Source of the DNA: Maea johnstoni
Lineage: Eukaryota > Annelida > Polychaeta > Spionida > Magelonidae
Direction of reading: 5' to 3'
Assembly (NCBI GenBank): GCA_963942565.1
Contig: OZ012696.1
Coordinates: 23,799,057 to 23,863,056 of the forward strand
Length of the DNA: 64,000 nt
Below, piece by piece: positions 12,748-25,550 of the stretch; position 1 is the first letter of the stretch, and the number at the start of each line of letters is the position of its first letter. The position numbers were made by a program, and so were the translations under genes. Under the pieces are notes generated by a model. That model ran no database searches, had not been told where the DNA came from, and saw only the letters and a list, made by a program, of their open reading frames with translations.

Positions 12748-13051
12748 ATAGTCTTAGTCTGGGCGTCATTTTGGACATTACCTAAACCCTCAAAAAACAC
12801 CCTTCACGACAACCAAATTCTTTGTGAGGAATTTCATGAAATGTCAATTTTAAGCATATATCTGAATTATTTTCACCTCAATATCATTTCCATGGCATTG
12901 TATATTGATATTATACCTTATTTGAATAACTAAATACATGTTTATGGTTGTAATGTGAGTATATTATGATTTCCCTTGAAAACTTGGACGCCCCTATAAT
13001 TTACAATTGCCAATTTTGGGAACCCAGTTGCTAAATCCTGGCTAAGACCCT
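12748..13051. mobile_element. hAT-like MITE, family A
   Basis: It runs from TAGTCTTAGTCTGGGCGTC to ATCCTGGCTAAGACCCT. AGTCAGACC occurs on both sides as the target duplication. Confidence 0.78.
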
Positions 13052-13161
13052 AGTCAGACCAAATGTTTATTAGAATGCAACCAGCAATTCTCCTTACAAT
13101 ATCGATGTATGGATGTTAGATCATAAAAAGTATCACAAATATGGATGTCACTTGTCATGAG

Positions 13162-13366
13162 TTAACCCATATACTGTAGGTGGGTAATGTGACATATACA
13201 AAATGATGCAAAAAAGCCTGGAAAATGACTGAAACCCTGGCATATGGGTACTCATCTGTGAGTACTCAGCCAAAGCTATCTAATGAATGCCAGCATGACT
13301 GGGTTTAAATGGTTTTCAAAAATCTTTGCGTTTGGAAGAAAGTAGTCTCAGCATTGGAAGGGTTAA
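13162..13366. mobile_element. piggyBac-like MITE, family D (inverted)
   Basis: TTAACCCATATACTGTAGG to GCATTGGAAGGGTTAA, with both TTAA ends intact. Confidence 0.75.
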
Positions 13367-13979
13367 TGTAGATAAAATATTTCATTGAAAGCTGGATGGT
13401 CCTTAGAGATAACACGTTCTTAATTCATTATTCTTTTAATATTACCTTCATTTTTTTCTGTCAGCTTGTTATGTTCCATTAGCTTGCTCATGCGAAACCC
13501 TTTCTCGCCATGAGCTCCCCCTTAAAAATGATGCCTGGTTACTAATATATTTAGAAAATAACTAAATTTTTTAGAAAACGATTTGTAAAAGATTTGAAGG
13601 AGAGTCGTTATTTCAGTTCATTTTAAGATTCCTCTTTTCAGATTTTTTTTTCATGAAAATATTTTGGTTTAAAAGTTATCACTAAATTAGTGTTATGAGA
13701 CAATACCGATATAAATGAGTTAATCTTAATCAATTGTTTCCATTGAAAAGTGTCTTTTGGATGATTTGTTACTCATGGAAACAACTTTAATTAAAGGAAA
13801 TTTAATTAATTTTGCAACAATATTTGAAGGCAGTCTATTGATTTTGTAGCAAATACAAGTTTTCTTATTAAATACCCTTTAAAACATCTTTCACCAGAAA
13901 ATTACCCAAAATATTGTTTGACCTCTGTGGCACACTCAGGGAATGTCCTGCTGAAATGCTGGATGTAACCAGAGACCAG

Positions 13980-14255
13980 TGTCTTAGCCAAGATTTAGAA
14001 ACTGGGTGCCTAAAATTGGCAGTTGTTTTTAAGGGGGATCACAATATACTCATATTTCAACCATAAACATGTATAAATTCATCAAAATAAGGCATGATAT
14101 CATTAATCAATGTCATGGGAATTATAGGGAGATGAAAAAATTCAATTATAAGCTTGAGATTGAGATTTTTAGAAATTCCACACAAAAAATGGGTGTCCTG
14201 AGGGGTGCTTTTTAAGGGTTTGGGTGTCCAAAAGGGTTTGGGTGTCCAGGTTTTC
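13980..14255. mobile_element. hAT-like MITE, family A (inverted, right end damaged)
   Basis: It starts CAGTGTCTTAGCCAAGAT and has the family interior (GAAACTGGGTGCCTAAAATT, GGGTGTCC). The right TIR is missing after a repeated GGGTTTGGGTGTCC. Confidence 0.7.
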
Positions 14256-14573
14256 TTAAAATATCAATGAGCTAAGAATTTTCATTAAAAGTGTTGTCTG
14301 GTTCTAAGAATCTTTTGATGCTAACTTGGAAATTATAAATCATTTTACAAAATATTTGGAGAAGAGTTGTTGGTATTGTTCTAAATAACATTTCTCCTTC
14401 AAATATTTTCATTACTTTTTTTTTGCCTGCAAGATTTCATCAAAATTGTCAGGCTGTTCTTGGCCGCTGTGAGCATTAACGGGTGATATTAATATTCTAG
14501 GCACAGTAGGGAAAAATCAGCATCTGGTCACATGTGGAGAACATCATCCCTGGCTGTCCTTCTAGTAATTGCA

Positions 14574-14804
14574 TTAACCAATTCATGCCTGGAGATCTAA
14601 TCAACAAGTTTCGTCTGGACCTGTCATATTTTTTGAAAATAACCCCAGAATAAATCAATAATTTGCAAACTATTTGATGGAGTGTTGTAGATAAAGTTTT
14701 AATGAACAACTCTCCTTCAAATATTTTCCAACCAATGCTTTGGTTAAAGAGATATCACTAAAATAGTAACGTGATATTTGCTGCTACAGGCGTGAATAGG
14801 TTAA
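14574..14804. mobile_element. TTAA-flanked MITE, family E
   Basis: TTAACCAATTCATGCCTGG to CAGGCGTGAATAGGTTAA; the inverted ends extend about 17 bp with mismatches. Confidence 0.7.
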
Positions 14805-14963
14805 ATTCTAATATCAGGAATTACTGTAGGCATGGATTTTATACTAGCAGGATTGGAATATCCAGGTCAGCAGGATTATGAGTGACACTGATATCAGGGA
14901 TAACTGTAGCATAGATTTATCTTACTACGGATTGGAATATCCAGGCCTGCAGGATGATGAATG

Positions 14964-17900
14964 GTCCACACTGCCATGTTCAATGAGCAGAGTCCTGATC
15001 CACACTAGACATCTTGACCATAGAGGCTGACCCTCCCTGTAGCATCAGGACAGAGCAGATAAGTAGTTAATCGCTCCACACTGCCATGTTAAATGAGCAG
15101 AGTCCTGATCTACACTAGACAGCTTGACCATAGAGGCTGACCCTCCCTGTAGCATCAGGACAGAGCAGATAAGTAGTTAATCTGTCCACACTGCCATGTT
15201 CAATGAGCAGAGTCCTGATCCACACTAGACAGCTTGACCATAGAGGCTGACCCTCCCTGTAGCATCAGGACAGAGCAGATAAGTAGTTAATTGGTCCACA
15301 CTGCCATGTTCAATGAGCAGAGTCCTGATCTACAATAGACAGCTTGACCATAGAGGCTGACCCTCCCTGTAGCATCAGGACAGAGCAGATAAGTAGTTAA
15401 TTGCTCCACACTGCCATGTTCAATGAGCAGAGTCCTGATCCACACTAGACAGCTTGACCATAGAGGCTGACCCTCCTGTAGCATCAGGACAGAGCAGATA
15501 AGTAGTTAATCGCTCCACGCTGCCATGTTCAATGAGCAGAGTCCTCCTGATCCACACTAGACAGCTTGACCATAGAGGCTGACCCTCCCTGTAGCATCAG
15601 GACAGAGCAGATAAGTAGTTAATCGCTCCACACTGCCATGTTCAATGAGCAGAGTCCTCCTGATCCACACTAGACAGCTTGACCATAGAGACTAACCCTC
15701 CCTGTAGCATCAGGACAGAGCAGATAAGTAGTTAATCGCTCCACACTGCCATGTTCAATGAGCAGAGTCCTGATCCACACTAGACAGCTTGACCATAGAG
15801 GCTGACCCTCCCTGTAGCATCAGGACAGAGCAGATAAGTAGTTAATCGCTCCACACTGCCATGTTCAATGAGCAGAGTCCTGATCCACACTAGACAGCTT
15901 GACCATAGAGGCTGGCCCTCACTATAGCATCAGGACAGAGCAGATAAGTAGTTAATCTGTCCACACTGCCATGTTCAATGAGCTAAGTCCTCCTGATCCA
16001 CACTAGACAGCTTGACCATAGAGGCTGACCCTCCCTGTAGCATCAGGACAGAGCAGATAAGTAGTTAATCGCTCCACACTGCCATGTTCAATGAGCAGAG
16101 TCCTGATCCACACTAGACAGCTTGACCATAGAGGCTGACCCTCCCTGTAGCATCAGGACAGAGCAGATAAGTAGTTAATCGCTCCACACTGCCATGTTCA
16201 ATGAGCAGTCCTGATCCACACTAGACAGCTTGACCATAGAGGCTGACCCTCCCTGTAGCATCAGGACAGAGCAGATAAGTAGTTAATCGCTCCACACTGC
16301 CATGTTCAATGAGCAGAGTCCTGATCCACACTAGACAGCTTGACCATAGAGGCTGACCCTCCCTGTAGCATCAGGACAGAGCAGATAAGTAGTTAATCGC
16401 TCCACACTGCCATGTTCAATGAGCAGAGTCCTGATCCACACTAGACAGCTTGACCATAGAGGCTGACCCTCCTATAGCATCAGGACAGAGCAGATAAGTA
16501 GTTAATCGCTCCACACTGCCATGTTCAATGAGCAGAGTCCTCCTGATCCACACTAGACAGCTTGACCATAGAGGCTGACCCTCCCTGTAGCATCAGGACG
16601 GAGCAGATAAGTAGTTAATCGCTCCACACTGCCATGTTCAATGAGCAGAGTCCTCCTGATCCACACTAGACAGCTTGACCATAGAGGCTGACCCTCCCTG
16701 TAGCATCAGGACAGAGCAGATAAGTAGTTAATCGCTCCACACTGCCATGTTCAATGAGCAGAGTCCTCCTGATCCACACTAGACAGCTTGACCATAGAGG
16801 CTGACCCTCCTGTAGCATCAGGACACAGCAGATAAGTAGTTAATCTGTCCACACTGCCATGTTCAATGAGCAGAGTCCTGATCCACACTAGACAGCTTGA
16901 CCATAGAGGCTGACCCTCCAGTAGCATCAGGACAGAGCAGATAAGTAGTTAATCGCTCCACACTGCCATGTTCAATGAGCAGAGTCCTCCTGATCCACAC
17001 TAGACAGCTTGACCATAGAGGCTGACCCTCCCTGTAGCATCAGGACAGAGCAGATAAGTAGTTAATCGCTCCACACTGCCATGTTCAATGAGCAGTCCTG
17101 ATCCACACTAGACAGCTTGACCATAGAGGCTGACCCTCCCTGTAGCATCAGGACAGAGCAGATAAGTAGTTAATTGCTCCACACTGCCATGTTCAATGAG
17201 CAGTCCTGATCCACACTAGACAGCTTGACCATAGAGGCTGACCCTCCCTGTAGCATCAGGACAGAGCAGATAAGTAGTTAATCGCTCCACGCTGCCATGT
17301 TCAATGAGCAGTCCTGATCCACACTAGACAACTTGACCATAGAGGCTGGCCCTCACTATAGCATCAGGACAGAGCAGATAAGTAGTTAATCTGTCCACAC
17401 TGCCATGTTCAATGAGCAGAGTCCTGATCCACACTAGACAGCTTGACCATAGAGTCTGACCCTCCCTGTAGCATCAGGACAGAGCAGATAAGTAGTTAAT
17501 CGCTCCACGCTGCCATGTTCAATGAGCAGAGTCCTGATCCACACTAGACAGCTTGACCATAGAGGCTGACCCTCCTATAGCATCTGGACAGAGCAGATAA
17601 GTAGTTAATCGCTCCACGCTGCCATGTTCAATGAGCAGAGTCCTGATCCACACTAGACAGCTTGACCATAGAGGCTGACCCTCCTGTAGCATCAGGACAG
17701 AGCAGATAAGTAGTTAATCGCTCCACACTGCCATGTTCAATGAGCAGAGTCCTCCTGATCCACACTAGACAGCTTGACCATAGAGGCTGACCCTCCCTGT
17801 AGCATCAGGACAGAGCAGATAAGTAGTTAATCGCTCCACACTGCCATGTTCAATGAGCAGAGTCCTCCTGATCCACACTAGACAGCTTGACCATAGAGAC

Positions 17901-20900
17901 TAACCCTCCCTGTAGCATCAGGACAGAGCAGATAAGTAGTTAATCGCTCCACACTGCCATGTTCAATGAGCAGAGTCCTGATCCACACTAGACAGCTTGA
18001 CCATAGAGGCTGACCCTCCCTGTAGCATCAGGACAGAGCAGATAAGTAGTTAATCGCTCCACACTGCCATGTTCAATGAGCAGAGTCCTGATCCACACTA
18101 GACAGCTTGACCATAGAGGCTGGCCCTCACTATAGCATCAGGACAGAGCAGATAAGTAGTTAATCTGTCCACACTGCCATGTTCAATGAGCTAAGTCCTC
18201 CTGATCCACACTAGACAGCTTGACCATAGAGGCTGACCCTCCCTGTAGCATCAGGACAGAGCAGATAAGTAGTTAATCGCTCCACACTGCCATGTTCAAT
18301 GAGCAGAGTCCTGATCCACACTAGACAGCTTGACCATAGAGGCTGACCCTCCCTGTAGCATCAGGACAGAGCAGATAAGTAGTTAATCGCTCCACACTGC
18401 CATGTTCAATGAGCAGTCCTGATCCACACTAGACAGCTTGACCATAGAGGCTGACCCTCCCTGTAGCATCAGGACAGAGCAGATAAGTAGTTAATCGCTC
18501 CACACTGCCATGTTCAATGAGCAGAGTCCTGATCCACACTAGACAGCTTGACCATAGAGGCTGACCCTCCCTGTAGCATCAGGACAGAGCAGATAAGTAG
18601 TTAATCGCTCCACACTGCCATGTTCAATGAGCAGAGTCCTGATCCACACTAGACAGCTTGACCATAGAGGCTGACCCTCCTATAGCATCAGGACAGAGCA
18701 GATAAGTAGTTAATCGCTCCACACTGCCATGTTCAATGAGCAGAGTCCTCCTGATCCACACTAGACAGCTTGACCATAGAGGCTGACCCTCCCTGTAGCA
18801 TCAGGACGGAGCAGATAAGTAGTTAATCGCTCCACACTGCCATGTTCAATGAGCAGAGTCCTCCTGATCCACACTAGACAGCTTGACCATAGAGGCTGAC
18901 CCTCCCTGTAGCATCAGGACAGAGCAGATAAGTAGTTAATCGCTCCACACTGCCATGTTCAATGAGCAGAGTCCTCCTGATCCACACTAGACAGCTTGAC
19001 CATAGAGGCTGACCCTCCTGTAGCATCAGGACACAGCAGATAAGTAGTTAATCTGTCCACACTGCCATGTTCAATGAGCAGAGTCCTGATCCACACTAGA
19101 CAGCTTGACCATAGAGGCTGACCCTCCAGTAGCATCAGGACAGAGCAGATAAGTAGTTAATCGCTCCACACTGCCATGTTCAATGAGCAGAGTCCTCCTG
19201 ATCCACACTAGACAGCTTGACCATAGAGGCTGACCCTCCCTGTAGCATCAGGACAGAGCAGATAAGTAGTTAATCGCTCCACACTGCCATGTTCAATGAG
19301 CAGTCCTGATCCACACTAGACAGCTTGACCATAGAGGCTGACCCTCCCTGTAGCATCAGGACAGAGCAGATAAGTAGTTAATTGCTCCACACTGCCATGT
19401 TCAATGAGCAGTCCTGATCCACACTAGACAGCTTGACCATAGAGGCTGACCCTCCCTGTAGCATCAGGACAGAGCAGATAAGTAGTTAATCGCTCCACGC
19501 TGCCATGTTCAATGAGCAGTCCTGATCCACACTAGACAACTTGACCATAGAGGCTGGCCCTCACTATAGCATCAGGACAGAGCAGATAAGTAGTTAATCT
19601 GTCCACACTGCCATGTTCAATGAGCAGAGTCCTGATCCACACTAGACAGCTTGACCATAGAGTCTGACCCTCCCTGTAGCATCAGGACAGAGCAGATAAG
19701 TAGTTAATCGCTCCACGCTGCCATGTTCAATGAGCAGAGTCCTGATCCACACTAGACAGCTTGACCATAGAGGCTGACCCTCCTATAGCATCTGGACAGA
19801 GCAGATAAGTAGTTAATCGCTCCACGCTGCCATGTTCAATGAGCAGAGTCCTGATCCACACTAGACAGCTTGACCATAGAGGCTGACCCTCCTGTAGCAT
19901 CAGGACAGAGCAGATAAGTAGTTAATCGCTCCACACTGCCATGTTCAATGAGCAGAGTCCTCCTGATCCACACTAGACAGCTTGACCATAGAGGCTGACC
20001 CTCCTGTAGCATCAGGACAGAGCAGATAAGTAGTTAATCGCTCCACGCTGCCATGTTCAATGAGCAGAGTCCTCCTGATCCACACTAGACAGCTTGACCA
20101 TAGAGGCTGACCCTCCCTGTAGCATCAGGACACAGCAGATAAGTAGTTAATCGCTCCACACTGCCATGTTCAATGAGCAGAGTCCTGATCCACACTAGAC
20201 AGCTTGACCATAGAGGCTGGCCCTCACTATAGCATCAGGACAGAGCAGATAAGTAGTTAATCTGTCCACACTGCCATGTTCAATGAGCTAAGTCCTCCTG
20301 ATCCACACTAGACAACTTGACCATAGAGGCTGACCCTCCCTGTAGCATCAGGACAGAGCAGATAAGTAGTTAATCGCTCCACACTGCCATGTTCAATGAG
20401 CAGAGTCCTGATCCACACTAGACAGCTTGACCATAGAGGCTGACCCTCCCTGTAGCATCAGGACAGAGCAGATAAGTAGTTAATCGCTCCACACTGCCAT
20501 GTTCAATGAGCAGAGTCCTGATCCACACTAGACAGCTTGACCATAGAGGCTGACCCTCCCTGTAGCATCAGGACAGAGCAGATAAGTAGTTAATCGCTCC
20601 ACGCTGCCATGTTCAATGAGCAGTCCTGATCCACACTAGACAGCTTGACCATAGAGGCTGACCCTCCCTGTAGCATCAGGACAGAGCAGATAAGTAGTTA
20701 ATCGCTCCACGCTGCCATGTTCAATGAGCAGTCCTGATCCACACTAGACAGCTTGACCATAGAGGCTGACCCTCCCTGTAGCATCAGGACAGAGCAGATA
20801 AGTAGTTAATCGCTCCACACTGCCATGTTCAATGAGCAGAGTCCTGATCCACACTAGACAGCTTGACCATAGAGGCTGACCCTCCCTGTAGCATCAGGAC

Positions 20901-21845
20901 AGAGCAGATAAGTAGTTAATCGCTCCACACTGCCATGTTCAATGAGCAGTCCTGATCCACACTAAACAGCTTGACTATAGAGGCTGGCCCTCCCTGTAGC
21001 ATCAGGACAGAGCAGATAAGTAGTCAATAGCTCCACACTGCCATGTTCAATGAGCAGAGTCCTGATCCACACTAGACAGCTTGACCATAGAGGCTAACCC
21101 TCCCTGTAGCATCAGGACAGAGCAGATAAGTAGGTAATCGCTCCACGCTGCCATGTTCAATGAGCAGAGTCCTGATCCACACTAGACAGCTTGACCATAG
21201 AGGCTGACCCTCCCTGTAGCATCAGGACAGAGCAGATAAGTAGTTAATCGCTCCACACTGCCATGTTCAATGAGCAGAGTCCTGATCCACACTAGACAGC
21301 TTGACCATAGAGGCTGACCCTCCCTGTAGCATCAGGACAGAGCAGATAAGTAGTTAATCTGTCCACACTGCCATGTTCAATGAGCAGTCCTGATCCACAC
21401 TGAACAGCTTGACCATAGAGGCTGACCCTCCCTGTAGCATCAGGACACAGCAGATAAGTAGTTAATCGCTCCACACTGCCATGTTCAATGAGCAGAGTCC
21501 TGATCCACACTAGACAGCTTGGCCATAGAGGCTGACCCTCCCTGTAGCATCAGGACAGAGCAGATAAGTAGTTAATCTGTCCACACTGCCATGTTCAATG
21601 AGCAGAGTCCTGATCCACACTAGACAGCTTGACCATAGAGGCTGACCCTCCCTGTAGCATCAGGACAGAGCAGATAAGTAGCTAATCGCTCCACACTGCC
21701 ATGTTCAATGAGCGTAGTCCTCCTGATCTACACTAGACAGCTTGACCATAGAGGCTGACCCTCCCTGTAGCATCAGGACAGAGCAGATAAGTAGTTAATC
21801 GCTCCACACTGCCATGTTCAATGAGCGTAGTCCTCCTGATCTACA
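14964..21845. repeat. 110-bp satellite, about 62 copies
   Basis: The unit runs CACACTGCCATGTTCAATGA, CAGAGTCCTGATCCACACTA, GACAGCTTGACCATAGAGG, CTGACCCTCCCTGTAGCATC, AGGACAGAGCAGATAAGTAG, TTAATCGCTC. Length variants arise from TCCTCC for TCC, loss of AGAG, and loss of a C in CCTCCC. The variants are arranged in a higher-order repeat. It lies in the presumed first intron of the HECW gene. Confidence 0.95.
15430..19950. repeat. 2208-bp higher-order repeat of 20 monomers, two copies
   Basis: Rare variants recur exactly 2208 bp apart: ACTAACCCTCC at about 15691 and 17899, AGTCTGACCC at 17453 and 19661, and TCTGGACA at 17583 and 19791. GGCTGGCCCTCACTATAGC also appears at 15911, 18119 and again about 2098 bp later near 20217, one monomer short. 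Confidence 0.88.
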
Positions 21846-22105
21846 TTCAAGAGACGTCCCATAAAGCCGCTGTGCGGGGAACGGACAAGTCCCCACGGAA
21901 CACATGCGCTTCATTGAAAATCTATGCCAGGTTTTTGTTTCAATCAGAGAAGTTTGTGCTGGGATTTCCTGACCGTCCATCCAGATAAAAACACCCCTGA
22001 TAACCCACTAATGAATACAGCCAATCCCTCAGTCCTGGACACAATCAATAGAAAACAACCACGGAGGTCGGATCAAAAGAATCAAAGAGCAGGGAAGGAC
22101 TGGGC

Positions 22106-22409
22106 CATGGTCTTAGCCAGCAGGGCGTCTGGGTGTCTTTTTGGACACCAAAACCCTTAAAAAGACACCCAAATCTTTTTGTGAGGAATTTTTAAAAATT
22201 GTCAATCTCAATCTTATAATTGAATTTTTTCATTTCCTTATAATTCCCATGACATTGTTTAATGATAGCATGCCTTATTTTTATGAATTTATACATGTTT
22301 ATGGTTGAAATATGAGTATATTGTGACCCCCCTTAAAAATTGGGACGCCCAAAAATTTTACAAATGCCAATTTTAGGCATCCAGTTTCTAAATCCTGGCT
22401 AAGACACTG
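22106..22409. mobile_element. hAT-like MITE, family A
   Basis: The ends are CATGGTCTTAGCCAGCAGGG and ATCCTGGCTAAGACACTG. The flanks share about 16 bp (CAGGGAAGGACTGGG), longer than the 8 bp seen at other copies. Confidence 0.8.
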
Positions 22410-22649
22410 CAGGGAAGGACTGGGGCATTGGGCACTGCACAAAACACTTTGATACCTTGCCATGCGCACTAGGGTTTTTAGGCAGGATTTTTAAAATACC
22501 TGTCCAAAACACTAATTCAACAATTATGCCTGACCAGGTGAAGATACTAATCTACTTCAAATCCTTATACCAAGTACATTTAATAACCGATTGCACTTCA
22601 GCCATATCCTAGAAGACGGTTTCTTAGGAAAAAAAATGGTTATTATCAA

Positions 22650-23129
22650 CTAAGGCCACTCCAATTTAATTACTTGTCTTACGAGCTCAGGAGGCAGGAA
22701 ATGAGCCATTTTGGAATAAAAAAAAAAGTTGAAAAATGTGGGTTTTTTTATTTATTTTATTTTTTTAAGAGTCTGCCGACTAGGACTGGTAGCGAGATGT
22801 TTCTAACAGCCTATTCTTAACTAAATAAAATCAATCAAAATCAATCAATCCCTGTAACCTTAAGGGTGGGAGATATACATCCTCAATATGAGGCTCTACT
22901 ACAGCATTTATAAATTCCTGAAGTTGATTGAATCACCCTAACAATGAATATTCTTAAAACTAGCACTTTTCTTTCTTTTTTTTTTTTGGAGTCTGACAGA
23001 AAATTTCCAAACCACTTTCGTCCGTAAGACACCAAAGTCAACTTTTTTCTTTTTTTTTTTTGGAGTCTGACAGGATTTTTTTTTCCAAAAAAAGCTTGTA
23101 AGACAAGTAATTAAATTGGAGTGGCCTAA
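22650..23129. mobile_element. PIF/Harbinger-like MITE (473 bp) nested in family B
   Basis: The element 22654-23126 has ends GGCCACTCCAATTTAATTAC that are mirrored exactly for about 28 bp, and a TAA duplication (22651-22653 and 23127-23129). The surrounding family B copy (about 22470-23241) reads on across the insertion. Confidence 0.85.
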
Positions 23130-23255
23130 AAGCCAAAAAATTGATAACTCTTCATATAAAATTTTTGCCTGTCCGAAAAGGAGTTTTTTTGGATACTGCC
23201 TGGTCAAAAGACAGGCAGAGTGGGTCCTGGCTAAGTCCCTGTTTAGAGTGTGGTG

Positions 23256-23481
23256 TTAACCCTTCCACTGCTGGTGGCTAATTTGGCCAATACAAAATGA
23301 TGCAAAAACATGAAAAATGAAACAAACCCTGGCACATGGGTAGTCATCTGAGAGTTCTAAGCAAATGCTCTCCAATGAATGCTCTCCAATGAATATCAAC
23401 ACAAAAGGGTTTAGATGGTTTTCAAAAATCTTTGCATCCTTGTGCTTTGGATGAAAGTAGCCTCAGCATTAGAAGTGTTAA
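23256..23481. mobile_element. piggyBac-like MITE, family D (inverted)
   Basis: TTAACCCTTCCACTGCTGG to GCATTAGAAGTGTTAA. A short internal duplication (GCTCTCCAATGAAT twice) makes it slightly longer than its relatives. Confidence 0.75.
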
Positions 23482-23713
23482 AACTCAATAACCGGCTTAC
23501 AATGGATATCTGGCTATGAATGTTACATGCTAATTATGTTCTGAGTGACATTCACTGGCCGTAATGTAGAATTCTTTCTATGCATTAAGTGCTTGTCTGT
23601 CTCTAATTTCATTTCAGACATGTATAATGAGTTAGGAAAACCTTAGGGATTACATTTACAGGGGATGTTGTTAAGTATCCATGTAGCTCTATCATGCTAT
23701 TCAACGCAATCTA

Positions 23714-24012
23714 GGGGACAAAGTAGCTCAGTTGGTTAGGTGTCGGACTAGTAATCAGTAGGTCGCTGGTTCAACTCCAGGCTGGGGCATTTTGGTCTGT
23801 ACTTGGGCAAGACAGTTTATTCCATATTGCTTCAGTCTACCCAGCTGCAAAATGGATACCTAGCATAAACAAGGCAGTGGTTAGAGCTTGTGCGCTATAT
23901 GCTGCCAGCTGCTCTGGAATATCCCTTGGGGGATTGAAATGGTTTCCGTGTACAGGCCAGCTAGGGGAGGAAGGGCGTGTATAGACCGAATACCCTTACC
24001 TTTACCTTTAAT
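23714..24012 (+). mobile_element. tRNA-derived SINE
   Basis: The head has a Pol III A box (TAGCTCAGTTGG), an anticodon-loop-like CTAGTAA as in tRNA-Thr(AGU), and a B box (GGTTCAACTCC). The body includes CTTGGGCAAGACAGTTTATT and AAAATGGATACCTAG, close to a central segment found in SINEs of several marine animals. The tail is (CCTTTA)n, and the copy is about 300 bp. It is a SINE rather than a working tRNA gene, because the anticodon stem is mispaired and the body is fused to it. Confidence 0.8.
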
Positions 24013-24033
24013 CCTTGCTGGAACTGGTATTCA

Positions 24034-24160
24034 TGATCCTCATCATCATCTTTATTTTCAAATCACCTTTACCATCATCACTGTTATTGTCATCCTCATC
24101 ATCACTATCATCCTCATCACCATCATCATCATTATTGATACCATCATCTTCATCACAAAA
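24034..24160. repeat. Imperfect (CAT)n microsatellite
   Basis: CATCATCATC and variants with TT and CC, directly downstream of the SINE. Confidence 0.8.
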
Positions 24161-24643
24161 ATGGCGCCTGATCACGCATGCAACACTTGTTTAAGTGCAC
24201 GTGCGCCATTGTTGGGCCAACCGATGGAGCAGCAGAAAATTCTCCATATTTACTAGGTCTGAATTTAATACCTTCAAAAGCACTCATTCATTTCTAGTAT
24301 CAACCGTTAGGAAAACGCCCATATTTTCGGCACATACATTGCCGATCAATTTCATGGGTATTTATTCTAACTTTTTACAGGTTTTAGCATGACCTACACA
24401 TCATCCTGAATAGTGAACCAAAGTGTAAAAAGATAACATCTCTTTACAGGTTATCTGCACAAAGTGCTGGCCTCTAAGTAGGAGAAACCATGTTCTTCAT
24501 CACCATCTTAGCATTTTATGTATATCGACGTTTTTACCATGAAGTCATTGATACCTACTTCTCTGGGGTGGTCTGGCTAATGTTTACTAAGGGTTCTGAA
24601 AAGAGGAAAGTTGGGTGTATCTTCTATATATGATAATCCTTAC

Positions 24644-24926
24644 CAAGGAAGAAAAGTCCTATCCAGTCGCTGGCTCCCACCTCCTCCACAATACTCCATG
24701 TGACGTTCACCATATCTCCACTTCCGAGATTGTGCTCGTGAGTACTAACACTCAAATTCGACCGACTCTGCAGGACGTGGTGGGCGAGATTCGTATCGCT
24801 GTTCGCGCGATCGTGCAGATTCAGGTGACCGAGGCTCATCATACTAGACGTCCTACGGTTCCTCATTTCCTCTGTGCTGAGGTTGATGGAACTCACACTA
24901 TGGCGAAGGGTCCTGGTGGCGGCCAT
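24644..24926 (-). CDS. HECW: HECW1/HECW2-like HECT E3 ubiquitin ligase, first coding exon
   Basis: Read on the - strand, ATG in AAGATGGCC (good Kozak context) opens 94 codons plus one base and ends at a GTAAGG donor (24643-24642). An in-frame stop at 24986-24984 lies upstream, supporting this start. The protein begins MAATRTLRHS and contains RANSDTNL, SRSNLSVSTHEHNLG and VEEVGASDWIGLF. HECW2 has RANSDTDLVTSESRSSL, YEYTLG and IKEEVDPSDWIGLY in the same order and spacing; HECW1 has SDTDL and EEVDAGDWIGMY. The phase-1 end would complete the Asp that follows in both human proteins. This is the N-terminal domain preceding the C2, WW and HECT domains, none of which I found in the window, so the next exon is probably far away or outside. 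HECW enzymes are cytoplasmic NEDD4-family ligases. The frame is seen; the family call rests on remembered motifs. Confidence 0.85.
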
Positions 24927-25310
24927 CTTGGATTTTTTCCTGTGTTGCCACCTGGTGGGCAAACTTGGAACTGTTGTCTCCGATTATGTGTGACCTTTCA
25001 ATGTGGGGGAGGGTGGAGGATTTGCCTACTCATCTCTCTCCTGGAAAATGAAAATACAAATATCATTTATATATTTTTAAGTCAAAGGATGAAGTAATCA
25101 AAAATTAACCTAACGAGAGCGATGACTCGTCTCGAGACTTCCTAAAAAAATACAAACCATGTTATATATAAACCCATTCATCTCTTTAGTAGCCCAAAAG
25201 TTTATTTTTGAAATAACTTTTTGACTTATGCACGTTTCTATAAAAAATACTTGAGGGTGAAATGTAAATCATAGATCAACCTACAACTCTACATACTATG
25301 GTTTATAGTA

Positions 25311-25550
25311 GGCCTAAAAAACGTTGTTCGTTTCCTGTAACCCTACTCTAACAAGTTTTTACTCAGAAAAATTCCTACCCTAAAATACCTCTTCGCCCTC
25401 CCAACTCCAAATCAACATAAAACATGCATAAAAGACACATTTTTTAAAAAAAAATAATCCGCCCCCCCCCCCCCCCCAAAAAAAATTTACCAACTTACCT
25501 AGCCTACTTTTTTTCTTAATGTTACAGCAAACATATTTTTTTCTAGGTGT
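25311..25550. mobile_element. PIF/Harbinger-like MITE, family K, decayed copy
   Basis: It starts GGCCTAAAAAACGTTGTTCG and shares TTTCCTGTAACCCTA and CATAAAACATGCATAAAA with the copy at 12478. The right end is degraded (TTTTTTTCTAGGTG). It contains a run of 16 C. Confidence 0.7.

Noticed and set aside
23714-23788. A functional tRNA-Thr gene
   Set aside because: The A and B boxes are good but the anticodon stem is mispaired and the segment is fused to a SINE body with a (CCTTTA)n tail.
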